Positions 35,801-47,100 of a stretch of 64,000 bases of DNA are shown piece after piece. The notes below the pieces were generated by a model, which was given only the letters and a program-made list of their open reading frames with translations, was not told the DNA's origin and did not search any database. Positions within the stretch are counted from its first letter, which is position 1. Each line of letters starts with the position of its first letter. Location of the stretch: assembly GCA_038501625.1 (NCBI GenBank), contig JAZAYU010000018.1, positions 9,068,397-9,132,396 on the forward strand, in the 5' to 3' direction. Source of the DNA: Corbicula japonica (lineage: Eukaryota > Mollusca > Bivalvia > Venerida > Cyrenidae). A program made the translations under genes and the position numbers.

Positions 35801-36385
35801 GTCTTAAGAAATAAATCAAACTTAAAAATTAAAATAAGGAAAAGCTACATGAATAAATCAATCTTTTCTACACCGCAAAATAAGAAATGAAAAAATAATC
35901 ATAAATTTATAATACGATTTGTTTTTAAAATGCAATTTATATGATATTGATCATGGACTATTACGTGTAAGTGAGATAAATTTATTGATTTCACTTTCTG
36001 AACAGCGGATTCTGGTCCCCTGTATGTTATTTGCTTTGCCATATTAAGAAAATCTATACTATGAAAAAAATAGATTCCGTCGTTTTGTTGAAAAAAAAAA
36101 AACAAAAAAAACAAGATTAGTGTGTTTTGGGTATGGGGTCTAATTTCATTGTAGCTGTTTTAGCGGGGTTCGTCTGCAAGTCATAACAGTCATGAATTTC
36201 AAATTTAAATAGGTAAATTCTCTTTTTCCTCGTTTACGAGGGTCACAATCTAGATAAACAGAACGTGACTTAACTTGGTGTCTGGGTAAATAATCTGGCG
36301 TATCACGGAAGACGGCAAGGACAATATTTTCCTTATATTGATAAATGTGTTCGCACTGAATCTTATAAGATGATTCGCATAAACT

Positions 36386-36497
36386 ATGAAGCTTACCGCG
36401 ATGAAACATATTAGCTTATTGTTGCTTTGTTTTGCTTTTGGATCAAGAGTCTTAAGCGATACACTGTCGTGTGAGACAAACAATCTACGGACTCATG
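36386..36497 (+). CDS. Coil-TSP1-C1q gene, exon 1 (signal peptide)
   Basis: ATG at 36386 (a second in-frame ATG at 36401). A hydrophobic core HISLLLLCFAFGS forms a signal peptide, followed by DTLSCETNNL. The exon ends at donor CATG|GTGAGA in phase 1. It does not fit the phase-0 entry of the coiled-coil exon, so at least one linking exon is needed. A candidate starts at 36972 after TACTTACACAG and stays open to about 37050, but its donor is weak. Confidence 0.55.
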
Positions 36498-37195
36498 GTG
36501 AGATTTATTTTTAATTCATTTTACAGCTTCACGTTAAAATTTGAATGATACTAAATGCATAAACTACTCGTGTATAAAATATGTATGTTGATCTTCGCAT
36601 AAATAACAATTAAACCTATTTAACCATATAATTAGTCTGGTTATCTGCCCCTGTGATTACATTATTGGGTCAGGCATACACCAATAATAACAGAATCCTA
36701 CCTTAAAAATATTTGTTGGACCCCACTTATATATTTGTTGGACCAAACTTTTCAAACTGCGTTAGTATCTTTCTTGTGTTTGCATAATGATATCGACCCT
36801 TAAGTTATGCAAGTCCATGCTATGTCAAGTGAAAATATGTTGTTATTAAATTGTATGGTTTTCGGGAAAAATTGTGCTATAGTAAATCTACAGTATGAGA
36901 CATAATATTTTGTAATTTCATTAAAATGGTTCATTATCTAACATTTTAATATACATTTTCTACTTACACAGGACGCAATTTTAGCCCATGCCAGACGTAC
37001 CGCTTGATACTACTCCGGTTACCAGACTACCAAATATTTACCAAGACTACTGTTAATTTGGGTTATGACTTGAGACTCTTTCTATATGATTAACTTAGTT
37101 TTATTACGAATTTAATCGGTGTATCTTTGAAAAATTTATTATTTACAAATAGATTGATAAGTGTTCAGAATAATTTATTTCCCTTTTCTTATTAG

Positions 37196-37595
37196 GTGAG
37201 ATTAAATCAATTACATACGGACACAGAACATTTCATGAAAGAGCTTACTGAAATGAGCTCAGATATATTCGGCCGCGTCAATGACATTGACGTTTCTATT
37301 GGACAAATAACAAGAAATCAAGCAGATTTAGAAAAAGCGTTCCAAGTAATTGCAGAAGAAGTAACTGTGATAAATAGTACTTCGGGAGATGCTAAAGAAG
37401 ACCTTAACGAAATCAAGTTTAATTTGCTTAGATTTAAAGAGGAGATCAACGAAACGAAGCTTGTCGCATTTAATACAAAAGCGGAGGTTAATGGACTCGT
37501 AAACTTAACGGCTGACATTAAAGAGGAAATGGTTTTTATCAAGCATTTAATTCATCATATTGAAGAAGAGATAAATGCAACCACACATTCCGCAG
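37196..37595 (+). CDS. Coil-TSP1-C1q gene, coiled-coil exon
   Basis: The acceptor is CTTATTAG; 400 nt open to donor CGCAG|GTATTT in phase 1, which joins exactly to the TSP1 exon at 38627. It encodes about 133 residues of amphipathic helix rich in E, K, N, I and L (ELTEMSSDIFGRVNDIDVSI, FKEEINETK, HHIEEEINATT) and no cysteine. NxS/T sites are present (NST, NET, NLT, NAT). Such coils precede the C1q head in many bivalve C1q proteins and help trimer formation. The true 5' edge of the exon is uncertain. Confidence 0.7.
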
Positions 37596-38626
37596 GTATT
37601 TTCTCAATTTGTTATCATTATAATTATTATTCAATATATAATTAATTTCCTGTGTTTGTTCCCTGGCTGTGTTTATTTGCTAAAGCTCTTGTTAAAAACG
37701 ATATTGCCCGAATTGGGGAATGAACAAGAACGGTGACAGCGCTTTGCCATGCAATGACATTTTCGCTACCTAATGATCTAACCGGGACCACCAACAGTTG
37801 ATTGGTTAACCCTGATAAACTTTATTATTACTGCACGACACCGGAAACTGATTATTTACTGAGAACAATATTGACTTTGTTTTAATATTTCAGATGCCTA
37901 CACGATTTCCGTTACTTTATAAGCGCACGGAAATATATCACTTAGACTCATTGCATCGATTTGTTCTTGACAGGACATTGGTTTATTTTTTCGAAGTTTC
38001 CCAAACCTCTTTGCTGAATGCTATTCTTGGTTGTCTCATAAAACTCATTATCGAGTCAGAGAGCAGTAAATAAACAGGTCTGGTGCGGATTGGACAATTT
38101 TGTCTAGGGACGATTCGAGCTTTCTTTATTTTAACAGTTTCATTGACTGAAATTATAAAGAATAAAACTAATGTTTTGTTTTGAAATTCATAAATGTAAA
38201 ATGACTTTAAATAGATACTCTAAAATGAAAATGATTTTAAATCACTTTTTTAAAGGTGATTTGAGGCATTTTGATGCAATAGGTACTTTTCTGATTTTGT
38301 TTTGGTGACTTGTTTACATTTCGGGGGTGACTACATCCGGTTCAAAGTGCTGAGAAAATGAGTTGGCGAAGACCCTGATTCATGGTCACTGTTGCATTTC
38401 CTAAGAGTGCCACTATCCAAATTTTGGGTAGTATTTGGGACAAGTCGTGTAAACTAAATCACAGGATGACGACCAAATCTCATATTTTTATATAAGTCTA
38501 TGGAAAACTAGTGTGGTCTCTGACATATCAGCGTTGATATTGTAGAAAAGTACACAATATTTAAACTATTACATGAAGATATTTATGTTGTTATAAATTT
38601 AAAGATATTTCATGAACAAATTACAG
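37596..38626. other. Intron of the coil-TSP1-C1q gene
   Basis: No exon or recognisable repeat was supported here. Confidence 0.45.
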
Positions 38627-38794
38627 ATGGAAGCTGGTCAGATTGGGAGTCATGGAGTACTTGTAGTGATAGCTGTGGAGGAGGTGTGAAAACTAGAGAA
38701 CGGTCATGTACATATCCGCTCCCATCTCAGCTAGGAAAACCATGCACCGGTTCTTCGGTGCAGAGCTCTACTTGCAATAGGAATACATGCCCTG
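38627..38794 (+). CDS. Coil-TSP1-C1q gene, TSP1 exon
   Basis: A 168-nt phase 1-1 exon, acceptor AATTACAG, donor CCCTG|GTAAAC. It encodes [27 protein letters not shown] and STCNRNTC. At the protein level it nearly duplicates exon 9 of the upstream gene, pointing to tandem duplication of the TSP1-C1q end. Confidence 0.9.
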
Positions 38795-38966
38795 GTAAAC
38801 ATGTTCACTTTTAAGTTCTTTAATATGCGTTGAGGTGTGTATAAATTATACTGATAGACGGTCAAGAAATCTTTTTACAAATCCAGCAATTCTGTCAACC
38901 TTATGTTGCATGCCCATCGTTTAAATCTAAAGTGTTTAGTATCGGATACATGTACCAGTCAGCGTT

Positions 38967-39108
38967 GACGAACTTTTAAAACCACCAAACATATTTTTAT
39001 CGCAGTCTCGGTTTGATTAAACCTGTTAATGGACTGTAATGGTAATGCAAATTTACTGCTCGAGCCGCTTAGCACGGGTTAAGTGTAACTCAATATTACA
39101 CTAGTACG
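38967..39108 (+). repeat. Dispersed structured repeat (family R3), copy 2
   Basis: Same word order as 26331-26470 and 57888-58042, including CTCGGTTTGATTAAACCTG and GTTAAGTGTAACTCAATATT. It sits in the intron between the TSP1 and C1q exons. Confidence 0.65.
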
Positions 39109-39439
39109 TTGTCCATTTCCAGATTATTACATGCTGAGACAAGATAAACAAATGGGTTTGCCTTTAAAACGAAAACAATATGCGGAACTTCAAAGAATAG
39201 AACTATCCTGTAAATCATTTAACACTTGTAATACTGAATCTTAATGCAAATCAGAAATAGTCTGGTGTAAGCTTGGACAGCTGTTAATGCTGAAGACTTA
39301 ATCGTGTAATAAGTGTTTTTATCATTATAGGTTGTGGTTAAAACATAAATTTGTATATACGAGTAGATACATGTACAACTGTATATACTTGTTTTATTTC
39401 TTCCTTTAAATTAAATATCTTGTGTTTAATTGTTTGTAG

Positions 39440-39846
39440 ATGGTAAAGTAGCTTTTATGGCATACGACCCAGCCATTGGAAGTTCGAGAAATTTGATATT
39501 TTCAACTATCAAAGTAAACGAGGGCAACGGTTACGATAACACGACAGGAAGATTCACTTGTGCCGTTCCAGGACTTTATTTCTTTTCTGTTACACTGACA
39601 AAGCACGTTAATACATTGTCTGATAGGGTGGAATGTATCCTATACGTCAATTCAACCGCAAAGGCTGGATTTTACGAGAACCCGGTTGAAACAAATGATG
39701 AAGCTGGATACAGTTCAACAATGCTAGGACTGTTTCATCTCCAAAGAAATGACTATGTTCATATTGGGCAATGTTTTGGTCTTGATACAGTTTCCTTGGG
39801 TATTTGGTCGTCATTCATTGGTTTTCTTATAACCGCTGACAATTGA
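39440..39846 (+). CDS. Coil-TSP1-C1q gene, C1q exon (stop)
   Basis: The acceptor is TTGTTTGTAG, phase 1 entry. A complete C1q domain of about 135 residues: GKVAFMAYDPA, YDNTTGRFTCAVPGLYFFSV, SSFIGFLITADN, with TGA at 39844-39846. It is clearly more diverged from the C1q at 34378 than the two TSP1 exons are from each other. A poly(A) signal AATAAA lies at about 40198. Confidence 0.92.
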
Positions 39847-41030
39847 TTGAGTTACGGAAACAAGTACACTTCAGAAAACTTAAAATATGCTAAGAGCCAG
39901 TTTTTTTTGTCAGTAAGTATTCTCGCTTAGATAATTTAACACTCGTGTTACAATTTCATTATTAAACTTAGATGTCTTATTCGTCGGTTTTATCAAAGTT
40001 ATGCCTATACTTGACCAAAAAAGAAAAAAAAACACCCGAGGATTCATCCAATACATGTTATCATCTGTCTTGAGCGAATTTTACTGAAACATAACAACTT
40101 TTTCTTTAATTATATTCACTCTCATGTTGCTGGTCGAATAATATTTCATGCACGGATCTATTGTTACATGTATACATGTATTTGTAAAATACAATTTAAT
40201 AAAAAGTTAGGTATTTGTGATTTTGGCGTCTATTACTGAAAAGTAAAATTTGTTGCTTAAATGTTCGGTAATACCCGTCCCCGCTCTACTTTGTGAAAAA
40301 GTCTTAAACCGTTAGTATAATATTTCAACTGAATCATTATTCATAATTTTATTTGAGTCATTGGGAGAACTCTTATGTTCATTTTACAATCCCTTTTTCA
40401 ACTCAACTTCAATGCATTTTGATAAACATTTAAGAGCTAAAAGTAAAATTCGCTTACACTGTCTTTTTAAAACATGAACGCAACTTCATAATTCTCATAT
40501 TAAAGGAAAACACGATCCCAACCTGTAACATCTTAAATTAATTTGATACAAATAATATCCGGTTAAAGCATGAAAAGGAGAACAGTTTTGTTTTGTTTAA
40601 TTGGGAGTTTATATGAAAATTTGTACGAACTCATTTCTGTATAAAGGTCACGCGATTAAAGAAAATTAATTAAGGTGGCATATATAATGTTACCATGAAG
40701 ACAAGAGTGGTCGCATAATTATAAAAAGATGAAGGGATAAGCACATAAAGTGTAAAATCTAAAGCTATGCCACATGCGTTTATGCTTGTAAGAACAAAAA
40801 AAATCATATATTGATTTTACATTCGTGATTTTTATCGCAGTAATAGAATCACTATTCGCGCCGGATTTATCCGGCGTTATTATCAGCTTGAAAATATAAA
40901 GTTACAAAATAACATATTAGAGTTCCAAACATTCTACGTTTAGATTCTTTCAAAGCCAAAATTCTGACTTATGGTACATGTATATTTAAGATTGGGCCCC
41001 CACTAAAAACATGAGTCGTAGATTCCTTAG
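39847..41030. other. Intergenic, convergent gene ends
   Basis: Between the plus-strand C1q gene and the minus-strand secreted gene. Only AT-rich sequence and the AATAAA at about 40198 were noted. Confidence 0.5.
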
Positions 41031-41702
41031 TTACATGCAGTATTTGTCTGTCAATCCATGGTACACGAACTCCATTGTCTGAGCATAACTCAGGCTACAT
41101 TTCTTCAACTGGATATCTACCCTACATTTAATGGCCTCCTGTATTCTTGTGCAGAATTGTTCCTTCGACAATCCAGTCTGTACCGCCATAGCAACGTACT
41201 GCATTATGCCATAAATTCCCCCATAAGGACAGCTATGGCTCTCAACGGCGACCTTCGTGCACTGGAACTGGCTCGGGATGCTCTCGTTGTTGTGACAGTA
41301 TATGTCCATAGTACTGTCTAAACTGTCATAATCAATATAGACTTTAATTCTGTTATCAATATCCTTTGGAGATGTCTTAACAGCTTCTTTGACACAATAC
41401 AGGTAAGCTGGGAGATTTCCGCAGAATGTTGTGTAACTGTTCTTATGTACGATTTCTGCCAATGTGGCATTTACGATGTTTAGAAGCGAAGCGTCCGATG
41501 GTGGAAACAGCATATCTATTGGATCGTTGTTGAAGACTTGATTGCCACAAGTAAAGATGGCGGCCTCGAAAATATTGAGTGGCAAAGAACTCACTGGTGT
41601 TGTTGTTGACACTGTTGTAGATGGTGTCGTTGAAAAAGACATACCCTGTGTAAACATCGCAGCTGCCGCAACGAGTGCGTTTAGTAAAATATTGGTCGCC
41701 AT
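41031..41702 (-). CDS. Secreted cysteine-rich protein, 223 residues, one coding exon
   Basis: ATG at 41702, TGA... stop region at 41031. Residues 1 to about 22 form a signal peptide (LLNALVAAAAMFTQGMS), followed by a Ser/Thr-rich linker (STTPSTTVSTTTP, probably O-glycosylated). Then come ten cysteines in two similar halves, each with a FC-x(6-7)-C step (FCGNLPAYLYC; FCTRIQEAIKC) and ending in YC (MDIYC; DKYC). This suggests an internal domain duplication. An acceptor TCGTAATTTCAG ends exactly at the ATG, so a non-coding first exon lies upstream. The layout recalls small helical cysteine-rich secreted domains of invertebrates, but no family is assigned. Function unknown. Confidence 0.8.
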   Translation of the reverse strand: MATNILLNALVAAAAMFTQGMSFSTTPSTTVSTTTPVSSLPLNIFEAAIFTCGNQVFNNDPIDMLFPPSDASLLNIVNATLAEIVHKNSYTTFCGNLPAYLYCVKEAVKTSPKDIDNRIKVYIDYDSLDSTMDIYCHNNESIPSQFQCTKVAVESHSCPYGGIYGIMQYVAMAVQTGLSKEQFCTRIQEAIKCRVDIQLKKCSLSYAQTMEFVYHGLTDKYCM

Positions 41703-42249
41703 CTGAAATTACGAAGGGAAATTTTACCCAAAAAAATTAATTACATAAAAATATATAAAGTATAAAGTATTCTGATATATATATTGGTAACTTATTGTTT
41801 CCTACTAAATGAAAAAAAGACAGCCCACTACATATTAATACTGTTTATTGGCTTGGTTGAGAGTCTGTTTGAGAGTCTGACAGAGAAACTTAAATAGCAG
41901 TTTTAAAAAATGAAATGCTCACTATTTATTGTAACTAATTACAATCATCTTTGTTTACTGAATTAAAAGTTTAAGTAAATTATTACTGACACCTTAAAAA
42001 CGTACTCATTAGAGTACTGACGAAATTGTAATTTAACATGATCATCATATTAACCAGCAGTAGCAGCAGGTGGAGTATCAGCAACAACAACTAATACAAG
42101 TTTACTTAGAAAAGCGTCGTTAATATTTTGCAAAAATTTCCACAAAATATATAATGAAAAGCATAGCGTTCTTGATAATGTGACGGAAGAAGTATATTTT
42201 TCGATACATTTTAATATAATATAAAAAATTAATGACTAATTTTACATAC

Positions 42250-42310
42250 CTTTATTGAAGTGTGTTAGACAGATTTTGTTCTTGTTGTTTCGAAGTCTCA
42301 AATATATAGT
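42250..42310 (-). promoter_or_regulatory. TATA box and 5' UTR exon of the secreted cysteine-rich gene
   Basis: On the minus strand ACTATATATT lies at about 42301-42310. A donor AATAAAG|GTATGT ends a non-coding exon at 42250. The acceptor immediately before the ATG at 41702 pairs with it, giving an intron of about 550 bp. The transcription start, about 42275, is inferred. Confidence 0.5.
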
Positions 42311-42764
42311 GCTAATACCGGGATGCATGCGGTTTTATCTCGAAAAGGATCCATCTTTTTGTTGCAAACAACTACTCATGATAAATGGCTTACTGCATTA
42401 ACTGCACACAATTTGTCACTTAAATGTTAACTTAACAAATATTGAAACTAATTAAAATGCAGCATTTAAACCGACGTAAGCATTATTTTTTTTAAACAAA
42501 TACATTGTAGATGAAACGATCTGTCAAGCAGTGGGATGTTATTTTCCGCGAAGATTGTTGTTGTAACATAAATTATGACGTTTCCAACAAAATCGTTTCT
42601 TAGAAGATAAAGTATCCTTCTGATTTGAAATAAATAAATGGGAATAATGAACGCATGACGAATCAAGTATGGTATTAAACTATAATTTATGTTTCCAACT
42701 GTAAAAAAACAACAACATAAAACGTTTAATTCAGAATAATTTAATTAATGTATCATTAATATTT

Positions 42765-43440
42765 TATGCAGTATAAGCCGATCACGAGAGAACTTCTCGC
42801 GGATTGGAAGAAAAGTATTAGTTAAAAAACGGTATCGAAACGCGGTGTGGGAGCGCTCTATAAGCGGACCTCGAGGCCACAATGAGCCTAACGGGATCAC
42901 ACTTTTAGCGGAGCGGTATCGAAACAATTAAACGGGGGGCGGTAGTGAATTTTCAGCTGCCTCGATAGCACTGTACTCGGAAAAAAGTTTACGTTATTAG
43001 CCGAACGGTAAAGAAACAAAGGCGGAGTCGGATTGAACTGTAAGCGAACTGCGAGAACATTTTAGATGGAACCAAACCAGGTGAGCCCTATGGGAGGAAA
43101 GGGATCGCAATAGTAGTTGAACGATTGCAAAAAAAAGCATAAACGTAAGAAATTTTAGCCGACTTTGAGATTACTTAAAGCGGAATAGCATCGAAACAAC
43201 GGCGGCGCGGGAGCCCACTAAAACGAACCCGGAAAGCACAGTAGGCGGAGCGAGATCACACTATTAGCGGAACGGTATCGAAACACAAGGGAGGATCAAT
43301 TATGAGCATACCGCGAGAGAACTGTAGGCGGAACAGGTTCACTCTATGATCGGAACTGTATAATCGCAAAGGCGGAGTCTTTAAGCGGGTCGGTAGACGG
43401 AACTAGACCTGGTGGGCACATTATGTGGAGATTAGAGGCG
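42765..43440. repeat. GC-rich degenerate tandem array
   Basis: A diverged unit with the words AGCGGAACGGTATCGAAAC and GGCGG recurs at about 42818, 42904, 42998, 43112, 43178, 43264 and 43345, 66-114 bp apart. The block is much richer in CG and AGCGG than its surroundings. No frame or terminal repeat is evident. Confidence 0.6.
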
Positions 43441-44053
43441 GATAATTAAATAATATGTTATTATACCACAATGTGTTCCAATATCTTGGTAAACGTAAAT
43501 TAAATCACCGAGAATATACGTAAATAATATTGTAGATTTATGATCAATTTAATGAAGTATGTGCTAATAGAAATATTGTATACAATTCGTTTGTATCCCG
43601 AAGGATACATTTTTAAGGTATTGATTCAGTTATTGAAACTATATCAGAAAAAAACATTACAAAATTACAGTCTGAGAATATAAAACAAATAAAGTGAACA
43701 TATATTTCGGGAAACGACAGGGCAATCACACACATATGTCTATGTTCTTGTCAAAATACACGTTTACTTAATAAGTGTAAAAATCGTATTAAATAATAGT
43801 TAATGGAAAATATTAATTGTTTATGTTAATTTTGATATGGTGGAGTGCATTGAAAGTCAAACAAGGTGTAATAATTGTAAAATCTTAATACAAACAATAA
43901 AACGGTATAAATCATTTTTCCGTCGTCGTAATAAAATAACGTTCTCACGAATCAAAACTATTCTAATTATTGTTTCCATCATGCTAAATTTTCATTTACA
44001 AACTCATCAGTCCACAAAACACGCGCATTGCGCTCAAGCGTATTCTACTGTAC
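43441..44053. other. Non-coding stretch downstream of the EGF receptor gene
   Basis: AT-rich sequence without a supported exon. It should hold the 3' UTR of the minus-strand gene ending at 44054. Confidence 0.45.
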
Positions 44054-44115
44054 TTAATGGTCAAGAGTAGTATTAATATATTCCACAAAGTTTTGTGATT
44101 GGACCGTTTCTTGCT
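44054..44115 (-). CDS. EGF receptor gene, last exon (cytoplasmic tail)
   Basis: The acceptor TTTTTTTCAG opens a phase-1 exon encoding EQETVQSQNFVEYINTTLDH with TAA at 44056-44054. Support is the exact phase match to the TM exon and the long pyrimidine tract. Confidence 0.65.
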
Positions 44116-47100
44116 CTGAAAAAAATAAGAATAATTATTTTAACAGCACAAACGTCTTGATGGTTCAGAAAACAATACATACATGCTAGATGAAACGATT
44201 TAGTTACGAGCCCCTATTTTAAAGCTTACATTCGACTATACGATGGTTTAACAGGTCACACAAACACATAACTTTTACAAAGAAACATAAAATAATTTAA
44301 TATCTACATTTTAGTAGATATTTGAGTCAGTTTAACTCATTTTTTTATCTGCTGGTGGCTGACAAAGTGTTTGTTTTGCACAATCTGAATGGGTATACTG
44401 ATTCAAGATTCGAACTGCTATTTCACTTATGATTTAAATACAATATATTTATTATTAAACACTTCCTTCTTGATGTAGCAGAACAAATGCAGGCAATTTT
44501 AAATTGAAAAAATCCTATCGGAAATGGGACTTACACTATAAACTGATGCCAAGCGCCTGCGGCAAGTCTGACTGAAACTGCAGTCGTCTGGATCACATGA
44601 GACTTTTCTTACTTTTAAAAAGTTTACCTACCTGTTCCTACATTAACAGACAGAATAGCAAGGACAACTAGGGCTGCAAACAGCAATGCCACTGCTGCCG
44701 ATAACCCGCCTATTACTGCAATATGTCTTTCATCTTCTGAAAACAAATGAACAAGTAAACATTTGTAGATTTGTTCAAAGATACTATTTGATTTTGTAAC
44801 TCAGCGAATAGAATATGAATACATAACAGGCTTTTCACTTAAAGTCGTTTATATGATTTACTAATCAAAACCAAACTGTTTTAGCCATTTTTTCTAAACT
44901 GTGGATATCTTAGAAATGAAAAACAGCGGCAACAATTACAAATTCAAACATTATATAAACACTGCAGGTAACCAGTTACATAAGCTAACTCACCTTTGTA
45001 TGCTGGTGCATAAATACAAGAATAGCCATTTATTTTATCGTTACACGTCGCTCCTTTTTCACACGGACCGGATTCGCATTCATTTATATCTATAAACAAA
45101 CAATGTAAATTTAAATGGCTAACACTTTCTGGTTATTTGTCACACTGGCAGACATACATTGTAACCTGTTCATAAAGTGATGCGTTTGTGATTTAATATT
45201 TCTGAAATTATTTGAGTCAAATGTATCAATCTGACTACCTTCTAAACAGCAATTTTACGGCATGTTAAATAAGAAGAAAAAAATGAAATATGCATATCAG
45301 GAATGGCCACATTCAGCATACACAGCCTCCCCACACAGCCAAAAAGTAGAGAGGAGAAGAGAGCATGGTATTACAAAAATCAGTTTCAAACTGGACGCCA
45401 CAAACAAATAACGAAAGTGAGAACCGGAGGGGTTACCGCCTTGGAACGGTCAGTGGCAAAACAAATTGCCACTGGGGGTTTAAACCAGGTTCTAGGGTGC
45501 ACCAACCTCACACTTGCCCCAACAGGTTCTCGTATCACAAAACAAGTACAAATTGTCTTGGTGAAATAACTCCAACCCACCCATCAGCTCAACAATGTTG
45601 CATGCAAAAGCATACAAACATATAAACATAAGAATTTAAAAGCATTGCAAAGCCAAAGGGCGGGTACTCAATGATCTTACAGAGAGCAGAGCACCTGGAG
45701 TAAAATCAGCAAGAACACGATGACAGGGATAAAAGAAACAAATCGAGCTTCTAGGTTCTTTTTAGAAAAGATTTCCCCATAAACTTTCATAAACTCTTAA
45801 ACCCCTGCCACCGTCGTGCAACCAAAGAGGTAAGCATAATGATCAACTGTAGATGGGTTAATCACCAGGCCTGCAGAGCGCTGTAAATTTACAGATGGTT
45901 TTTACGAATAACCGGGAGAAATTAACATCGCCTTTTATCTTCTTAAGTTTATAAATTAAATCTCCATAAAAAACTGGCTGTGAAATACCTTGTTGCAAAA
46001 GTGATTTTAAACTGCACCTGTATTTATGAATTAGATCAAGAAAAATATAAATGCCATCAAAATATAAATGTTCGAAATAAACATATTTACGAGGGATGAC
46101 CCAATAAATCGTGGATTGATTTTGCTGTATAGAAATTATTTACCTTACAGGTTTCCAATTCTGTAGGATATATTATACATATAATGTGGATGCACATACA
46201 AAATTTCAGCACAATATACCATATTATGCCTTTAAACAACGGAAAATGAGCGAACTTCTATAAGTCGATACATTAAAGTTTATTGTGAGTGAATTATACT
46301 GCGTTAGTAACTCTTCAGCATCTTCGGCTTTAAAAATATTCACTCATATAAGAAAGTTACATAAATTTACTTTCTTTACCGCTTTTCTTTAATAGTTTTT
46401 AATATTATTTTTGATATTAATCGAAAATACTAAATACAGTTCACACTCGTTGTGTCGAAGTCGTCGGGACCGTACATTTTAATTCGAGATATCCGAAGTT
46501 CGACACATCCGAATTGGCGCGAATACACGAATATCATACCTATATGTTTCTAATGCTGCCATGATTGTGAGTGCTAGTACTCGTTTATGAACATTTCAGT
46601 TAATCAATAAGTTTATCAAAACAGAACAGAAATAAATATATTAACTTGATTATATTTATTACATGTTAAAAAGCATCATCGTTAAGTTTCGGTGTTTGTG
46701 TAAAATCGCCGTCGTCTTCACTCTGAGTGTTAAAGTCGTCTCTCGTTATTTATTTATTACGTAAACTAATTCAAATTAATATTCACCCCATAATCGTTAA
46801 TTTAGAGCTGTTTGTGCTTCAGTCTTGTTGAGTGAGAATTGATTACGTTTGGATCATGTTTTTGCATTGTTCTCTTAAACGGATGAACTCATATTTTATT
46901 GGCCTGGATGTCACAATGTCATGATTACTGTAATTAAATGTTGTTGATTTTTTAAACTGAAATTAATTGCATTTACGAATCCGAATATTTAAAATCCGAA
47001 TGCATTAAATTGCATTAAATAAGCGAATATTTTACCTTACAGGTGATAAAAGTTAATTATTATTAAATAATGGTATCTTGTTTGCCGACAAATTCTCTCT

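Larger units (their letters stand above)
34797..36385. other. Intergenic stretch between the two C1q genes
   Basis: It holds the poly(A) signal AATAAA at about 34828 and two Penelope-like tail fragments at 35028-35226 and 35648-35800. A partial R3 repeat lies at about 35440-35490. No exon is supported. Confidence 0.55.
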
